Below, piece by piece: positions 17,868-26,547 of a DNA stretch of 64,000 bases. A program made the translations under genes and the position numbers. The notes under the pieces are model-generated. The model ran no database searches, was not told where the DNA came from, and saw only the letters and a program-made list of their open reading frames with translations. Position 1 is the stretch's first letter; every line of letters starts with the position of its first letter. This DNA comes from Chryseobacterium panacisoli (GTDB lineage Bacteria; Bacteroidota; Bacteroidia; Flavobacteriales; Weeksellaceae), in the NCBI RefSeq assembly GCF_008274625.1, contig NZ_VTRU01000001.1, positions 1,426,001 through 1,490,000 of the forward strand, in the 5' to 3' direction.

Positions 17868-18010
17868 GTTTTTTATAAACAACTCCTTTTTCTCATCATC
17901 AGTCTCTTCCAGAACATTAAAAATGAATATTAATCTTAATATATTTTTACATAAAAATTAATCAAAATATTGGGAATTAATTTTTTATTTGATTGGTAAA
18001 ACTTAATTTA

Positions 18011-18029
18011 GTAATTGTAACCCAATTAC
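18011..18029. promoter_or_regulatory. Inverted repeat just upstream of the DUF3472 gene
   Basis: GTAATTG-TAACC-CAATTAC forms a perfect 7-bp inverted repeat ending 10 bases before the ATG at 18040. It could be an operator or an mRNA hairpin near the start; no further support. Confidence 0.35.
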
Positions 18030-18039
18030 AAATATTATT

Positions 18040-19389
18040 ATGAGAATAAAATTATTAGCCAATACTATTCTGGGTATTGCTGCTCTGCTTGTTTTTCAGT
18101 CATGTGCTGAAACCCCTATTGCAACAGAGGACACTACTGCTGCACAGAAAAATGTTTCTGCTTTAAAGAACGCACCATCCTTTAGTGTTCCGGTTGCCGG
18201 GAATTCTTTTTTCACAGTAAAACCTTCAGGAGCCAACGAGGTAATCACCTCCACTAATTTAGGCAACTGGACAAACTCTGCTACTGTTATCAGCACTTAT
18301 TTCAGAGTAAGCAATACGGGAACATTAAACATTGGCTTAAAAGCCTCTGTTCCTTCGGGCACAAGTGTTGTAAAAGTAACGGTAGGCAATACATCCAAAA
18401 ATATAACTTTAACAGGATCGGCTTATACAGATTATACTGTTGGTGATTTTACCGTTTCTGACCCAGGTTATGTAAAAGTTGATCTTCAGGGAGTCTCTAA
18501 AACCGGAGGATACTTTGCAGATGTTACAGATGTTACCTTCAGCGGAGCTGCCTCTACAGGAACCAATATTTACAGCAATGATCCTTCATACTATTATTGG
18601 GCTCGCAGAGGACCTTCCTGTCATCTGAACTATGTAGTTCCAACTACCAATAATGTCAGTTATTATTACAATGAAGTAACAGTGCCTGCCGGAGAAGATA
18701 AGATTGGTTCTTATTTTATGGCCAATGGATTTAGCGCTGGCTATTTTGGAATGCAGGTTAATTCTGCAACGGAAAGAAGGATTTTATTCTCTGTATGGAG
18801 TCCATTTGATACAGATGATCCCAATAATATCCCTCCTGACCACAAAATTATTCTCAACAGAGCAGGTACCGGAGTAACAATTGGAGAATTTGGCAATGAA
18901 GGTTCCGGTGGACAAAGTTATTATAAGTATAATTGGAGTGCAGGACAAACTTATAAATTCTTACTAAAAGGCGAACCGGACGGAACCGGAAAAACAGATT
19001 TTACAGCCTGGTTCTTATCACCTGATACCACAACATGGAAACTGATCGCCAGCTGGAAGAGACCTCAAACCAGTACTTATCTTAAAAGCTTCTATAGCTT
19101 CGTTGAAAATTTCAATCCTGAAAATGGATATCAGGGCAGAAAAGCAGAATTCAAAAATCAGTGGGTAAGAACTTCAAATGGCAGTTGGATCGCTGTTTCC
19201 GGAGCAAAGTTTAGTGTGGATAATACATATAACGCCAAACAAAGAATAGATGCAATAGGAGGAACAAGTGGTAATACTTTCTTTTTACAAAATGGAGGAT
19301 TCTTTACTACAACTGTTGCGCCCGGCTCACAGTTTTCTATTACTACACCTACGCAAGCTCCCAATATCAATGTTTCAACGCTTCCTTAA
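18040..19389 (+). CDS. DUF3472-domain lipoprotein
   Basis: The 449-residue protein begins with a signal peptide and lipobox (LLVFQSC, Cys22), so it is a surface or periplasmic lipoprotein. Residues about 50-170 form a carbohydrate-binding-like beta domain of the DUF5077 type (FFTVKPSGANEVITSTNLGNW). Residues about 180-440 match DUF3472, with YYYWARRGPSCHLNYVVP, YFMANGFSAGYFGMQVN and ILFSVWSPFDTDDPN. The DUF5077-DUF3472 pairing is common in secreted Bacteroidota proteins thought to bind or process glycans, with no proven reaction. It is the only plus-strand gene between the two tRNA-Phe copies and is convergent with the type VI cargo operon, so a functional link to it is not implied. Confidence 0.8.
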   Translation: MRIKLLANTILGIAALLVFQSCAETPIATEDTTAAQKNVSALKNAPSFSVPVAGNSFFTVKPSGANEVITSTNLGNWTNSATVISTYFRVSNTGTLNIGLKASVPSGTSVVKVTVGNTSKNITLTGSAYTDYTVGDFTVSDPGYVKVDLQGVSKTGGYFADVTDVTFSGAASTGTNIYSNDPSYYYWARRGPSCHLNYVVPTTNNVSYYYNEVTVPAGEDKIGSYFMANGFSAGYFGMQVNSATERRILFSVWSPFDTDDPNNIPPDHKIILNRAGTGVTIGEFGNEGSGGQSYYKYNWSAGQTYKFLLKGEPDGTGKTDFTAWFLSPDTTTWKLIASWKRPQTSTYLKSFYSFVENFNPENGYQGRKAEFKNQWVRTSNGSWIAVSGAKFSVDNTYNAKQRIDAIGGTSGNTFFLQNGGFFTTTVAPGSQFSITTPTQAPNINVSTLP

Positions 19390-19407
19390 AATTTATAACT
19401 TAAAAAT

Positions 19408-19446
19408 AAAAGCCAGTTACTTTATGAGAACTGGCTTTTATTTATT
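19408..19446. terminator. Terminator after the DUF3472 gene
   Basis: AAAAGCCAGTT (19408-19418) pairs perfectly with AACTGGCTTTT (19429-19439) over a 10-nt loop, followed by ATTTATTTT. Confidence 0.8.
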
Positions 19447-19523
19447 TTCGATTTATAAGAATTAGTAAACTCCTATCTAAAAAAACACAGCCAAAAATGA
19501 CTGTTGTCAATAACAAATTAAAC

Positions 19524-20768
19524 TTAGTCTGGAGCACCTACACTATCAAATCCCTCTGCATAACTTATTACTTCTTTTAAATTTGGTAGGTTATAGTAAT
19601 TATTTTTCTGCATTTCTTCTTTTAACTGAGGCCATTTAATTTTACTTCTGGAGTCATCTTCAAAATAAGCTCCTAAAATATTCCATCTAGGATCCCAACC
19701 ATCCTGATGCCTATGATTTTTTTTGAACAAAAAATCATACGTGTCAGCCAGATAAGCTATCATTTTAATTTTTTCTTTTTCCGAATAATTATTATACTCA
19801 TCAGTTTCTAATAGTTTTGAAGAAAATTCCATTAAACCAAACAGATCGTGAGGATTTGAACTTTTTTGATAAAAAGTAACCAAACTTTGTAACATTCCAT
19901 CTCGTATATCTAATTCTTTATCACAATTTTTAGCAAAAATAAGCTCTCCTATTTTAAACATATCCTTAGATTGAATATATTCATTGATAAGCATTTCATT
20001 AAACTTAGGTTCAATGTCATAACCAAAATTCTTAACCAACAACTTTATAAAATTTTTATCATGAGTTACTAGCCAAATAATATATGTTTTATTATCATTA
20101 AATAAATACATATTTCTGGCAATAATTCTTTGGATATTTGCTTTTCTTTGCTCTTTTAGATTTGCAACATCTTTCCAGTGTGGAATTTCAACGTCTACTT
20201 GTGAACTTGATTTCCTAATAATTTTGCTAGACTCAAGATTATTCAATGTGGGATATTCTTTTTGATAATCAAGAATTTCGGGGAGATAATAAAAGTCAGT
20301 GAAAAGTCTTCTTTGTTTATCAATATATCCTCCTTCATAATCAACACTATTATTACTATAAGCAACAAAGCTTCTATCACATTTATCAAAATAATTTACA
20401 TATAAAAATGGATTACCTGAATTAGGATCTACTATTCTTCCAAAAATATTTTTGATTTTATTACCAAATTCGTTATCAGATAATTCTTTAAAACCATTAG
20501 ATAGTAATATTTTTTTGGCAGTTTCAGCTGATACTTCGAGCTCTTCTATCTCAAATGGTATTTTAGTTAGCTCAGCACCTGCTTCATCAATTGATTTACC
20601 TGCACCTTCCTGCAATTGTTTTTTTAGGACCTTTTGTATCATAGTATCATCATTCATACTTATTGGTTTTTGACTATTGCCTAAACTTTGCCTTTTTTCT
20701 TGGCAGCCAAAACTGCTCATTATTAATAAGGAATATATTGTTAATCTAATTTTACTTTTTATATTCAT
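19524..20768 (-). CDS. Lipoprotein, predicted immunity protein for the adjacent hydrolase toxin
   Basis: The 414-residue protein begins MNIKSKIRLTIYSLLIMSSF then a lipobox ending at the Cys in FGCQEK, so it should be lipid-anchored and face the periplasm. The body is helical and charged; I recognise no family. It is the last gene of the cargo operon, only 15 bp after the 1410-residue effector that ends in two cell-wall hydrolase domains. A periplasmic lipoprotein next to a peptidoglycan-degrading type VI toxin is the standard immunity arrangement, but this role is inferred from position and localisation. The gene is very AT-rich: 14/60 and 15/60 G+C in the lines beginning 20461 and 20101, against 29/60 in vgrG at 28321. 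Confidence 0.6.
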   Translation of the reverse strand: MNIKSKIRLTIYSLLIMSSFGCQEKRQSLGNSQKPISMNDDTMIQKVLKKQLQEGAGKSIDEAGAELTKIPFEIEELEVSAETAKKILLSNGFKELSDNEFGNKIKNIFGRIVDPNSGNPFLYVNYFDKCDRSFVAYSNNSVDYEGGYIDKQRRLFTDFYYLPEILDYQKEYPTLNNLESSKIIRKSSSQVDVEIPHWKDVANLKEQRKANIQRIIARNMYLFNDNKTYIIWLVTHDKNFIKLLVKNFGYDIEPKFNEMLINEYIQSKDMFKIGELIFAKNCDKELDIRDGMLQSLVTFYQKSSNPHDLFGLMEFSSKLLETDEYNNYSEKEKIKMIAYLADTYDFLFKKNHRHQDGWDPRWNILGAYFEDDSRSKIKWPQLKEEMQKNNYYNLPNLKEVISYAEGFDSVGAPD

Positions 20769-20783
20769 AGAAATTATATTTTA

Positions 20784-23700
20784 TTATCTGGAACTTTCTT
20801 TAGAATTTTCAGCATTAACATCATACTTTGGAAATTCTTTATCTTTTTCAGATATTGTATATTTTTTAGGTTTAGTAATAGCAACGATCGATTTACTCTC
20901 TTTATCAACAGAACCTAGTATTATTTTTTGATGTCCTGCTGTTTTTTCTCCATTCCCTTGATTTCCTCCCAAATATACATATCTTGTACCATCTAAATTT
21001 TCACCAGCAATTAATGCCACATGTGAATAATCAAAAACTATTAAAGCTCCAACAAAAGCATTACAATCTTCTCCATTGTCCCATGTACTTCCCTTCCAGC
21101 CAAAGGCAGCTGCACTTTTAGGAGTATTAATCCTTTTATAATCCTGAGTCTGATCAAAACACCAAGCTAAAAATGCACCACACCAAGGATTTGTATAGTC
21201 GTAACCTAATCCAGCAGCAGAAGATACATCAAAATACTCAGTAATTTTTTCCTTTAAAGGGCTATCCATTTCTCTTAATCCTTTATATTTTTCATATTCT
21301 TTCCATGCAGCCTGAAGCCATGGAGCATCTCCTACCAAATTCAATCCTGCACCTTTGCCACATTCTCCTACTCTAAATACAGACTTCATAGAATCATTTA
21401 CCTTAACCTCCCAGTTATCCAGCTTACCTCCACGATACCAAATTTTACGATGTAGCCTTGAAGGTGTAAGTTTATTTAAAATATCAACAATAGAGTCAAC
21501 GACAACGTCATCTGTTAATTTACCTGTATCATCAGCTTTCAAATACATAGAGTCCTTATACCAATCTGCCATCCCAGTTATTGCAGCTTCCTTAGGCGTA
21601 TAGTCCCTATCTACCCCATCAGAAATCATAACTCCAGAGTCTTTAGCTTTTTCGTCTATTTTTTTCTGAATTTCTTTGTAATTACCTTTTCCTGTTATTT
21701 GTAACAATCCTCTACCTCTAAAATTCCAGGTATCATCAACAGATTCATTTCCAAGTCTTTCTCCATATGCTATTTCTGCAATTTTCTTTTCATTAGATTT
21801 ATATCCGTTTTTTGAACTTCTACCATATTCATACGCCAGATCATTAGGCGGGCTTTGCTTACCCAGTTCAGGATTTGCTCTAAAATTTTTAAAATGTTTT
21901 GGCAGATCTTCAGCTGCATAATCCAAACTTTCACCATGGAGACCTCCTTTTAAACCCGTTCCTGCTTCTTGTAATGACTGTGCAAAAAAATGAGCTTTTC
22001 TTGCACAAGTATTTAATTCGAAAATATTTCTGTAGTTGTTTAAAGTTAGTGCCAGCTCTTGTAAATCTTCATTCTCTGCATTCTTATATACTCTTTTGAG
22101 AATATCAACTGTAATCTCAGCTTTACATCGAGGACAACCATTTTCGCCCTCTCTTTTCACTTCCGCCATTTCCACCACCACAGGCATCACATCATTATCA
22201 ATAGCCTCTGGCGTTTCTTTCTGAGAAACTTTCAGACACCCGCTTTCATAAAAAATATACTGTTTCCTTAACTCCAACATTTCTTCTTTTGTAAAAGGAG
22301 TTCCATCTTTTTTATAAGCTTTGATCCCCAGTTTTTCCATATCCTCTGTCCGAACCAGGTCAGCAGGAAGTGTATTATTAATCGTAAACTGGCTTTTCTC
22401 TATTTTCCAGATTTTCTTTTTGGGATCGGCGGGATCCTGAACCTGGCGGGAAGCCTGAGCGATGTAGTAATCAAAATTCTTTGGTGGATTTTTCCATTCT
22501 TCTTTTGCCGTGAAAGAAACTTCGAGCAAGCCGTCTTTTCCTGTTTTTTCTTCGTTGTAGCTTTGTTTGCTTTCGTGGGTATAGGTTATATGGTCTTTTT
22601 CGTTTAACCCTTCTTTAGGAATTTCTTTCAAAACATCAATTTTCAGAACTTCTTCAGTCATATTGACGGTATGCACCCAAAGTTTATGGGTTTTACCATA
22701 GAAAGTCTGCTCCCGCTGGATATCTTTACCATTTTCTGTGGAGAACATGATAGATACAATTTTCTGTTCGGAAGTCATCACCAGTTCTTCATTGGAATCC
22801 AGAACTTCCAGATAAGTTGTAGTGGCATCTACCACTACAGGACGTGTCCCCTGAATGGTAATATTCCCCGGAAGCACAATATCTGAAGATGAGCTCGCCT
22901 GAAGCTCTATGGTAAATATCAGGCGATAAGACGGGTTGGGATTTTCTGTTGTTTTGGGTATTGCTGCCAGCAATTTTTTCTTGTAATCATCATTGGTGGT
23001 AATAAGAAAAGACGCTTTACCCTCACTGTTTAGGGTGACGGTTTTTTCTTCCAGCATATATTTGTCTTTCTCTTTATAAAAATCATCACCTTCTCCTTTT
23101 ACCCAGACTTTTACTTTTAAAGCCTGATTCTGAAGACCATCAATTTCAATAAATCCATAGGTTTCTTCTCCAAAACCGGTTTCAGTACGTTTCACTCCTG
23201 TTCCATAGGCCCAAAGAGCTCTTTTTATGGCAGGTTCTGAGACTTTTACTTTCGCTTCAATTTTCTTTCCATCGGTATAATCTCCGATTAAATAAGCCGA
23301 AATCGTATATTCTCCGAGATCATTAAATGTAATGGTTCCGTCTCCGTTATTGGTTACTTTATCCGGAACTTCTATTTTTATGGCTTCATTTCCAGCCAAC
23401 GTAGCAATTCTTGCTGTTGTTGTATATTTTATTTTGGTTCCTTTTGGAATATTGGTGGCAGGAAGAGTGAATTTATCGATTACATTTTGAATTACCTCAA
23501 AATTAAAACAGTCTGATCCTGAAAATCCGGGTTGTTTTCCTTCTCCAACCGGGCTGGCGTAAGCTTCCAGTACATATTTTCCGAAATACTGATCACTGCC
23601 CAGTTTTGCATCATTATAAAGCAATTCAGCTACTTTTTTACTGATGATACTGGTTCTGAAGGAAGGTGAGTTTTCAAATAAAGCTACTCTTCCAATTCCT

Positions 23701-25016
23701 TCTTTTTTAAGATACCAATAGACAGAGGTCCCGGAAGGTATATAATTAACGTTGAACTTGGAAGCCTGAACTTTGATAGTATCACTGAATCTTACTAAAC
23801 CCGGTTCTCCTTTCACTCCCATTACCCCGAGGCTGTTTTCTATTTTAACTTCTATAGACTGCGGTTTTGGATCTGTGGGATCTGTAAATGCTTCTACAGT
23901 ATATTTTCCTTCATTTTTAAAAGTTAGAAATATACGATCACCAATCCCTGTTACATCCACAAGATGCGAAGAAGAGACTTCTGAATAACTGCTGTAGAGT
24001 ACTGTCGTTCCTTGTTTTACGGTCCATTGAACACTATTCACAGGCATAAAGAATCCTCTGTTCAGTATTTTTGCCTGATCAGCTGCACTGCTGAGTTTAC
24101 GTTCAATAGATACAGGCAGAGGAATTTTAATTAAGGTTGAAGATCCCGGACTGACAATTTTTTTAACAAAATCCTGAACTACTTCAACATTGATAGAACA
24201 TTTAGCATCTCCAGCCTTTTTGCCATATGCTTCGAGCCTGTACGTGCCTTCTGCAAGACTGTCAAATATTTTACCCATAGATTGGCTGAAATTGCTTCCC
24301 AATCCGATAAATGTTTTTACTTTATCTTTGATTCCTTCCCCTTTGAAAAGAGCCCAAATGATTTTTTTCTCATCACCTTTAAATTGGGCTTTTAAGTCCA
24401 GATTATCACCACCAAAAGGGTTTGCAATGGGAAATAACGGTCCGTTCATACCCTTGACATAGTAATAATTTCCGGTAAGCTTATCTTCCGGTATCGGCCT
24501 TATCATCGAGATTGATGACACTGCTATGCTCTCTTCAGACGCAGCAGATGAAGGCCATTGTGGTGAAGTATTAGCTACGGAGAATTCGTCTGCTTCTTTG
24601 ACTTCGATCTGGGAAACGTTATTGGCCTGCCCCGTAGTTGCAAAAGCAATGGTTCCGGGAACACCATATCCCGGACAATTTCCGGTAGATGCATCCAACA
24701 GTATTTTCATACTCTTGTTGAATTCTACGTTTTCATAATAGTCTTTATATTTAATACTGCATTTGCCTTTACAAGGATAGGTTTTTCCATCTGAGCCTTT
24801 ACAGTTTCCAAATCCGTTGCCACCTCCAAAGCTGTCCGCTTTATCATCAAGATACGTTGCTACAGGTTTATTCTGTGCAAAATATTTGTTTTTGCCTAGT
24901 TTTTTTTTCTGGCTTTTCACTTCCATCGGAACGGCGGTTCCATTGGAATTATTGGTTACCGAGCTGCTGCAGTACGCAGTGGCTCCTTCTATAATGATGT
25001 ATCCTTTATCCGCCAT
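20784..25016 (-). CDS. PAAR-like (DUF4280) type VI effector with GH19 and TIGR02594-type hydrolase domains
   Basis: The 1410-residue protein starts with a DUF4280/PAAR-like spike domain (about 1-140; IEGATAYCSSSVTNNS, GNCKGSDGKTYPCKGKCS, then GNCPGYGVPGTIAFATTGQA), which would cap VgrG. Residues about 170-950 are a chain of Ig-like beta domains. A CPRC pair at 961-964 opens the toxin part. Residues about 970-1225 are GH19 chitinase/endolysin-like, with AQSLQEAGTG (Glu1017) and NFRGRGLLQITGKGNY (1099-1114). Residues about 1227-1380 resemble TIGR02594 NlpC/P60-like amidases: NPWCGAFLAWCF (Cys1279) and DYSHVALIAGE (His1332). Together they should cut glycan and peptide bonds of peptidoglycan in a rival's periplasm. 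Immunity candidate: the lipoprotein immediately downstream. Domain names are from motif reading. Confidence 0.82.
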   Translation of the reverse strand: MADKGYIIIEGATAYCSSSVTNNSNGTAVPMEVKSQKKKLGKNKYFAQNKPVATYLDDKADSFGGGNGFGNCKGSDGKTYPCKGKCSIKYKDYYENVEFNKSMKILLDASTGNCPGYGVPGTIAFATTGQANNVSQIEVKEADEFSVANTSPQWPSSAASEESIAVSSISMIRPIPEDKLTGNYYYVKGMNGPLFPIANPFGGDNLDLKAQFKGDEKKIIWALFKGEGIKDKVKTFIGLGSNFSQSMGKIFDSLAEGTYRLEAYGKKAGDAKCSINVEVVQDFVKKIVSPGSSTLIKIPLPVSIERKLSSAADQAKILNRGFFMPVNSVQWTVKQGTTVLYSSYSEVSSSHLVDVTGIGDRIFLTFKNEGKYTVEAFTDPTDPKPQSIEVKIENSLGVMGVKGEPGLVRFSDTIKVQASKFNVNYIPSGTSVYWYLKKEGIGRVALFENSPSFRTSIISKKVAELLYNDAKLGSDQYFGKYVLEAYASPVGEGKQPGFSGSDCFNFEVIQNVIDKFTLPATNIPKGTKIKYTTTARIATLAGNEAIKIEVPDKVTNNGDGTITFNDLGEYTISAYLIGDYTDGKKIEAKVKVSEPAIKRALWAYGTGVKRTETGFGEETYGFIEIDGLQNQALKVKVWVKGEGDDFYKEKDKYMLEEKTVTLNSEGKASFLITTNDDYKKKLLAAIPKTTENPNPSYRLIFTIELQASSSSDIVLPGNITIQGTRPVVVDATTTYLEVLDSNEELVMTSEQKIVSIMFSTENGKDIQREQTFYGKTHKLWVHTVNMTEEVLKIDVLKEIPKEGLNEKDHITYTHESKQSYNEEKTGKDGLLEVSFTAKEEWKNPPKNFDYYIAQASRQVQDPADPKKKIWKIEKSQFTINNTLPADLVRTEDMEKLGIKAYKKDGTPFTKEEMLELRKQYIFYESGCLKVSQKETPEAIDNDVMPVVVEMAEVKREGENGCPRCKAEITVDILKRVYKNAENEDLQELALTLNNYRNIFELNTCARKAHFFAQSLQEAGTGLKGGLHGESLDYAAEDLPKHFKNFRANPELGKQSPPNDLAYEYGRSSKNGYKSNEKKIAEIAYGERLGNESVDDTWNFRGRGLLQITGKGNYKEIQKKIDEKAKDSGVMISDGVDRDYTPKEAAITGMADWYKDSMYLKADDTGKLTDDVVVDSIVDILNKLTPSRLHRKIWYRGGKLDNWEVKVNDSMKSVFRVGECGKGAGLNLVGDAPWLQAAWKEYEKYKGLREMDSPLKEKITEYFDVSSAAGLGYDYTNPWCGAFLAWCFDQTQDYKRINTPKSAAAFGWKGSTWDNGEDCNAFVGALIVFDYSHVALIAGENLDGTRYVYLGGNQGNGEKTAGHQKIILGSVDKESKSIVAITKPKKYTISEKDKEFPKYDVNAENSKESSR

Positions 25017-25034
25017 GTCATTTGTTCATAAAGA

Positions 25035-25829
25035 TTAAGTCATTGTGATCGTTTCCCGGTATACTGTTTTTTCTCCATCTGACAATATAAAGTCAGCTTT
25101 CTTTTTGGAATACTGTTTTTTACGGGAGTTGTATTCCATTTCTATGCTTAATTTCACCTGATACTGTCCCGCCTGATACAGGTATTTCTTATCTAATTCT
25201 TCTTGTATGGTCTTCGGAACTTTGATTTCGGAAATAAAAAAGGCATTAAAGCCATAGTCCCTCTGTTCTGCTCTGATGACTCCGGAACATTCTACATCGC
25301 CAATTCCTTTGATATTCCAAACAATAGATTCAGGATTTTCACCTCCGTTATCTACATAGTAAGGGGCGAATAGCAGCAAATTCCAGAAGGGTTCTTTCAG
25401 TTTATTTTTATAAAAGACAGCTTCATCCTCAAACGCAGCGAGATATTGGTTTTTGAAGACCTCAGCATTCTGGTATTTTTCCTGAAGGCCTGCCGTTTTA
25501 AGTTTCCAGCTTTCAATATTTCCCTGGTGGTTTGCAGCGCCCAGAAAACTTCCTTTCTCATCCACTTTTATTTCGAGCGGATAAGAACTCTGTTCCAGGA
25601 TATACAGGATTTCCATAAATTTATTTTCAGAGGGAAAAGAGGAATCATCTACCTTCTCTATCAGCCAGTTTTTTGTATGATCTTCATTCTCTTTCTCCTG
25701 CAGTGTAATTCTAAAAGATGAATAAAACCCTTTTGCTTCTCCAAACTGTATTTCAAAAGCATTCTCCACATGATAATCATGGGTTCCTAAAGCATATTTC
25801 TGAAAAGGTTTTACTCTTGTTTCTACCAT
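25035..25829 (-). CDS. Uncharacterised protein of the type VI cargo operon, possible adaptor/chaperone
   Basis: The 264-residue protein (starts MVETRVKPFQKYALGTHDYH) has no signal peptide or membrane helix and looks like a soluble cytoplasmic alpha/beta protein, with a lysine-rich EYNSRKKQYSKKKADFILSD near the end. It lies 18 bp upstream of the PAAR-like effector, in the slot where DUF1795/DUF2169-type loading chaperones sit in other type VI clusters, but I recognise neither family. A role in loading or folding the large effector is inference from position. It could also be a component peculiar to Bacteroidota systems. Confidence 0.65.
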   Translation of the reverse strand: MVETRVKPFQKYALGTHDYHVENAFEIQFGEAKGFYSSFRITLQEKENEDHTKNWLIEKVDDSSFPSENKFMEILYILEQSSYPLEIKVDEKGSFLGAANHQGNIESWKLKTAGLQEKYQNAEVFKNQYLAAFEDEAVFYKNKLKEPFWNLLLFAPYYVDNGGENPESIVWNIKGIGDVECSGVIRAEQRDYGFNAFFISEIKVPKTIQEELDKKYLYQAGQYQVKLSIEMEYNSRKKQYSKKKADFILSDGEKTVYRETITMT

Positions 25830-25852
25830 ACTGGTTGGTTATTGCTTATTAT

Positions 25853-26095
25853 TTAAAAGTCGTTCCACTCCCGGTGCAGTTCACTGATTTTATTAATTAT
25901 TACACTTATTATCCATCCGAAGGCCACACCAATTAACAGATATATCAATGTTTTCAAATTAAAAACCGAATGGAAAATAAATCCAATCTTCATATGGTCA
26001 CTTAATGATGCTGAATCAGGATGATCAACCATTGAATCCCATGTTGAGAATAATATTCCTATAAATCCTCCTGCAGCTATTATTCTTTTCTTCAT
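25853..26095 (-). CDS. Small two-helix membrane protein in the type VI cargo operon
   Basis: The 80-residue protein has an N-terminal hydrophobic segment (IIAAGGFIGILF) and a longer one near residues 46-70 (LKTLIYLLIGVAFGWIISVI), with a charged tail KISELHREWNDF. No family recognised. It lies between the lipase-immunity pair and the 264-residue protein, 23 bp upstream of the latter. It may be a second immunity or membrane accessory protein; there is no sequence evidence for either. Confidence 0.5.
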   Translation of the reverse strand: MKKRIIAAGGFIGILFSTWDSMVDHPDSASLSDHMKIGFIFHSVFNLKTLIYLLIGVAFGWIISVIINKISELHREWNDF

Positions 26096-26151
26096 TTTGG
26101 AATAAAATATTTTATCAAATCTATTTGGGTATTATTTGACCATTCAACCTA

Positions 26152-26547
26152 TTACTTTCTCATAAAAGAGTAAACATATTCTTTACCATCTATACACTCA
26201 TAAAATATCTGATATTTATAATAATTTTGATGCAGGCGAATACTATCTAATCTTCTCTTTACAGAAAAAGCATTACTTCTATAAAATAAGGTATCAGAGG
26301 TACAAGGGACCTTATTTACAATAATTTTATAAACGGTTGTATCCTTAGGCTGATCAACATTATATTTAGGTTCTCTTAATACCTCTTTTGCATGGTTTTC
26401 TATTTTTATTTTTTCTAAAAGTACTTTTTCAGATGAACTTAAAGTTCCTTCTTTAGGTGTGGTAAGCCAAAATACAATGAGAAAACCATATCTGTAAATG
26501 ATCAAACACAGTACTGCGATAATTCCTATTATTAAATATTTCTTCAT
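26152..26547 (-). CDS. Membrane-anchored protein, predicted immunity to the lipase-like effector
   Basis: The 131-residue protein has one N-terminal transmembrane helix (LIIGIIAVLCLIIYRYGFLI) and a C-terminal domain of about 100 residues that should face the periplasm, containing two cysteines (CTSDTLFY and YECIDG). Its ATG overlaps the stop of the upstream lipase-like gene by one base (TAATG), so the two are translationally coupled. Tight coupling of a toxin with a small membrane-anchored protein is the usual type VI effector/immunity layout; lipase effectors act in the periplasm. No family is recognised and the function is inferred. The gene is AT-rich (14/60 G+C in the line starting 26401). 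Confidence 0.6.
   Translation of the reverse strand: MKKYLIIGIIAVLCLIIYRYGFLIVFWLTTPKEGTLSSSEKVLLEKIKIENHAKEVLREPKYNVDQPKDTTVYKIIVNKVPCTSDTLFYRSNAFSVKRRLDSIRLHQNYYKYQIFYECIDGKEYVYSFMRK

Larger units (their letters stand above)
17711..17868 (+). repeat. Direct repeat unit, copy 1 (tRNA-Phe with promoter -7 and terminator)
   Basis: This unit recurs at 30730-30886 with an offset of 13,019 bases through the tRNA. The -7 element, leader, tRNA and terminator are almost identical; differences include two A/G changes in the leader, a one-base deletion after the tRNA and a small change in the terminator loop. Similarity upstream of -7 is patchy. Confidence 0.9.

Noticed and set aside
21355..24738. 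Several plus-strand frames of 60-90 codons opposite the large effector gene
   Set aside because: They are antisense shadows of the 1410-residue gene, without domain features.
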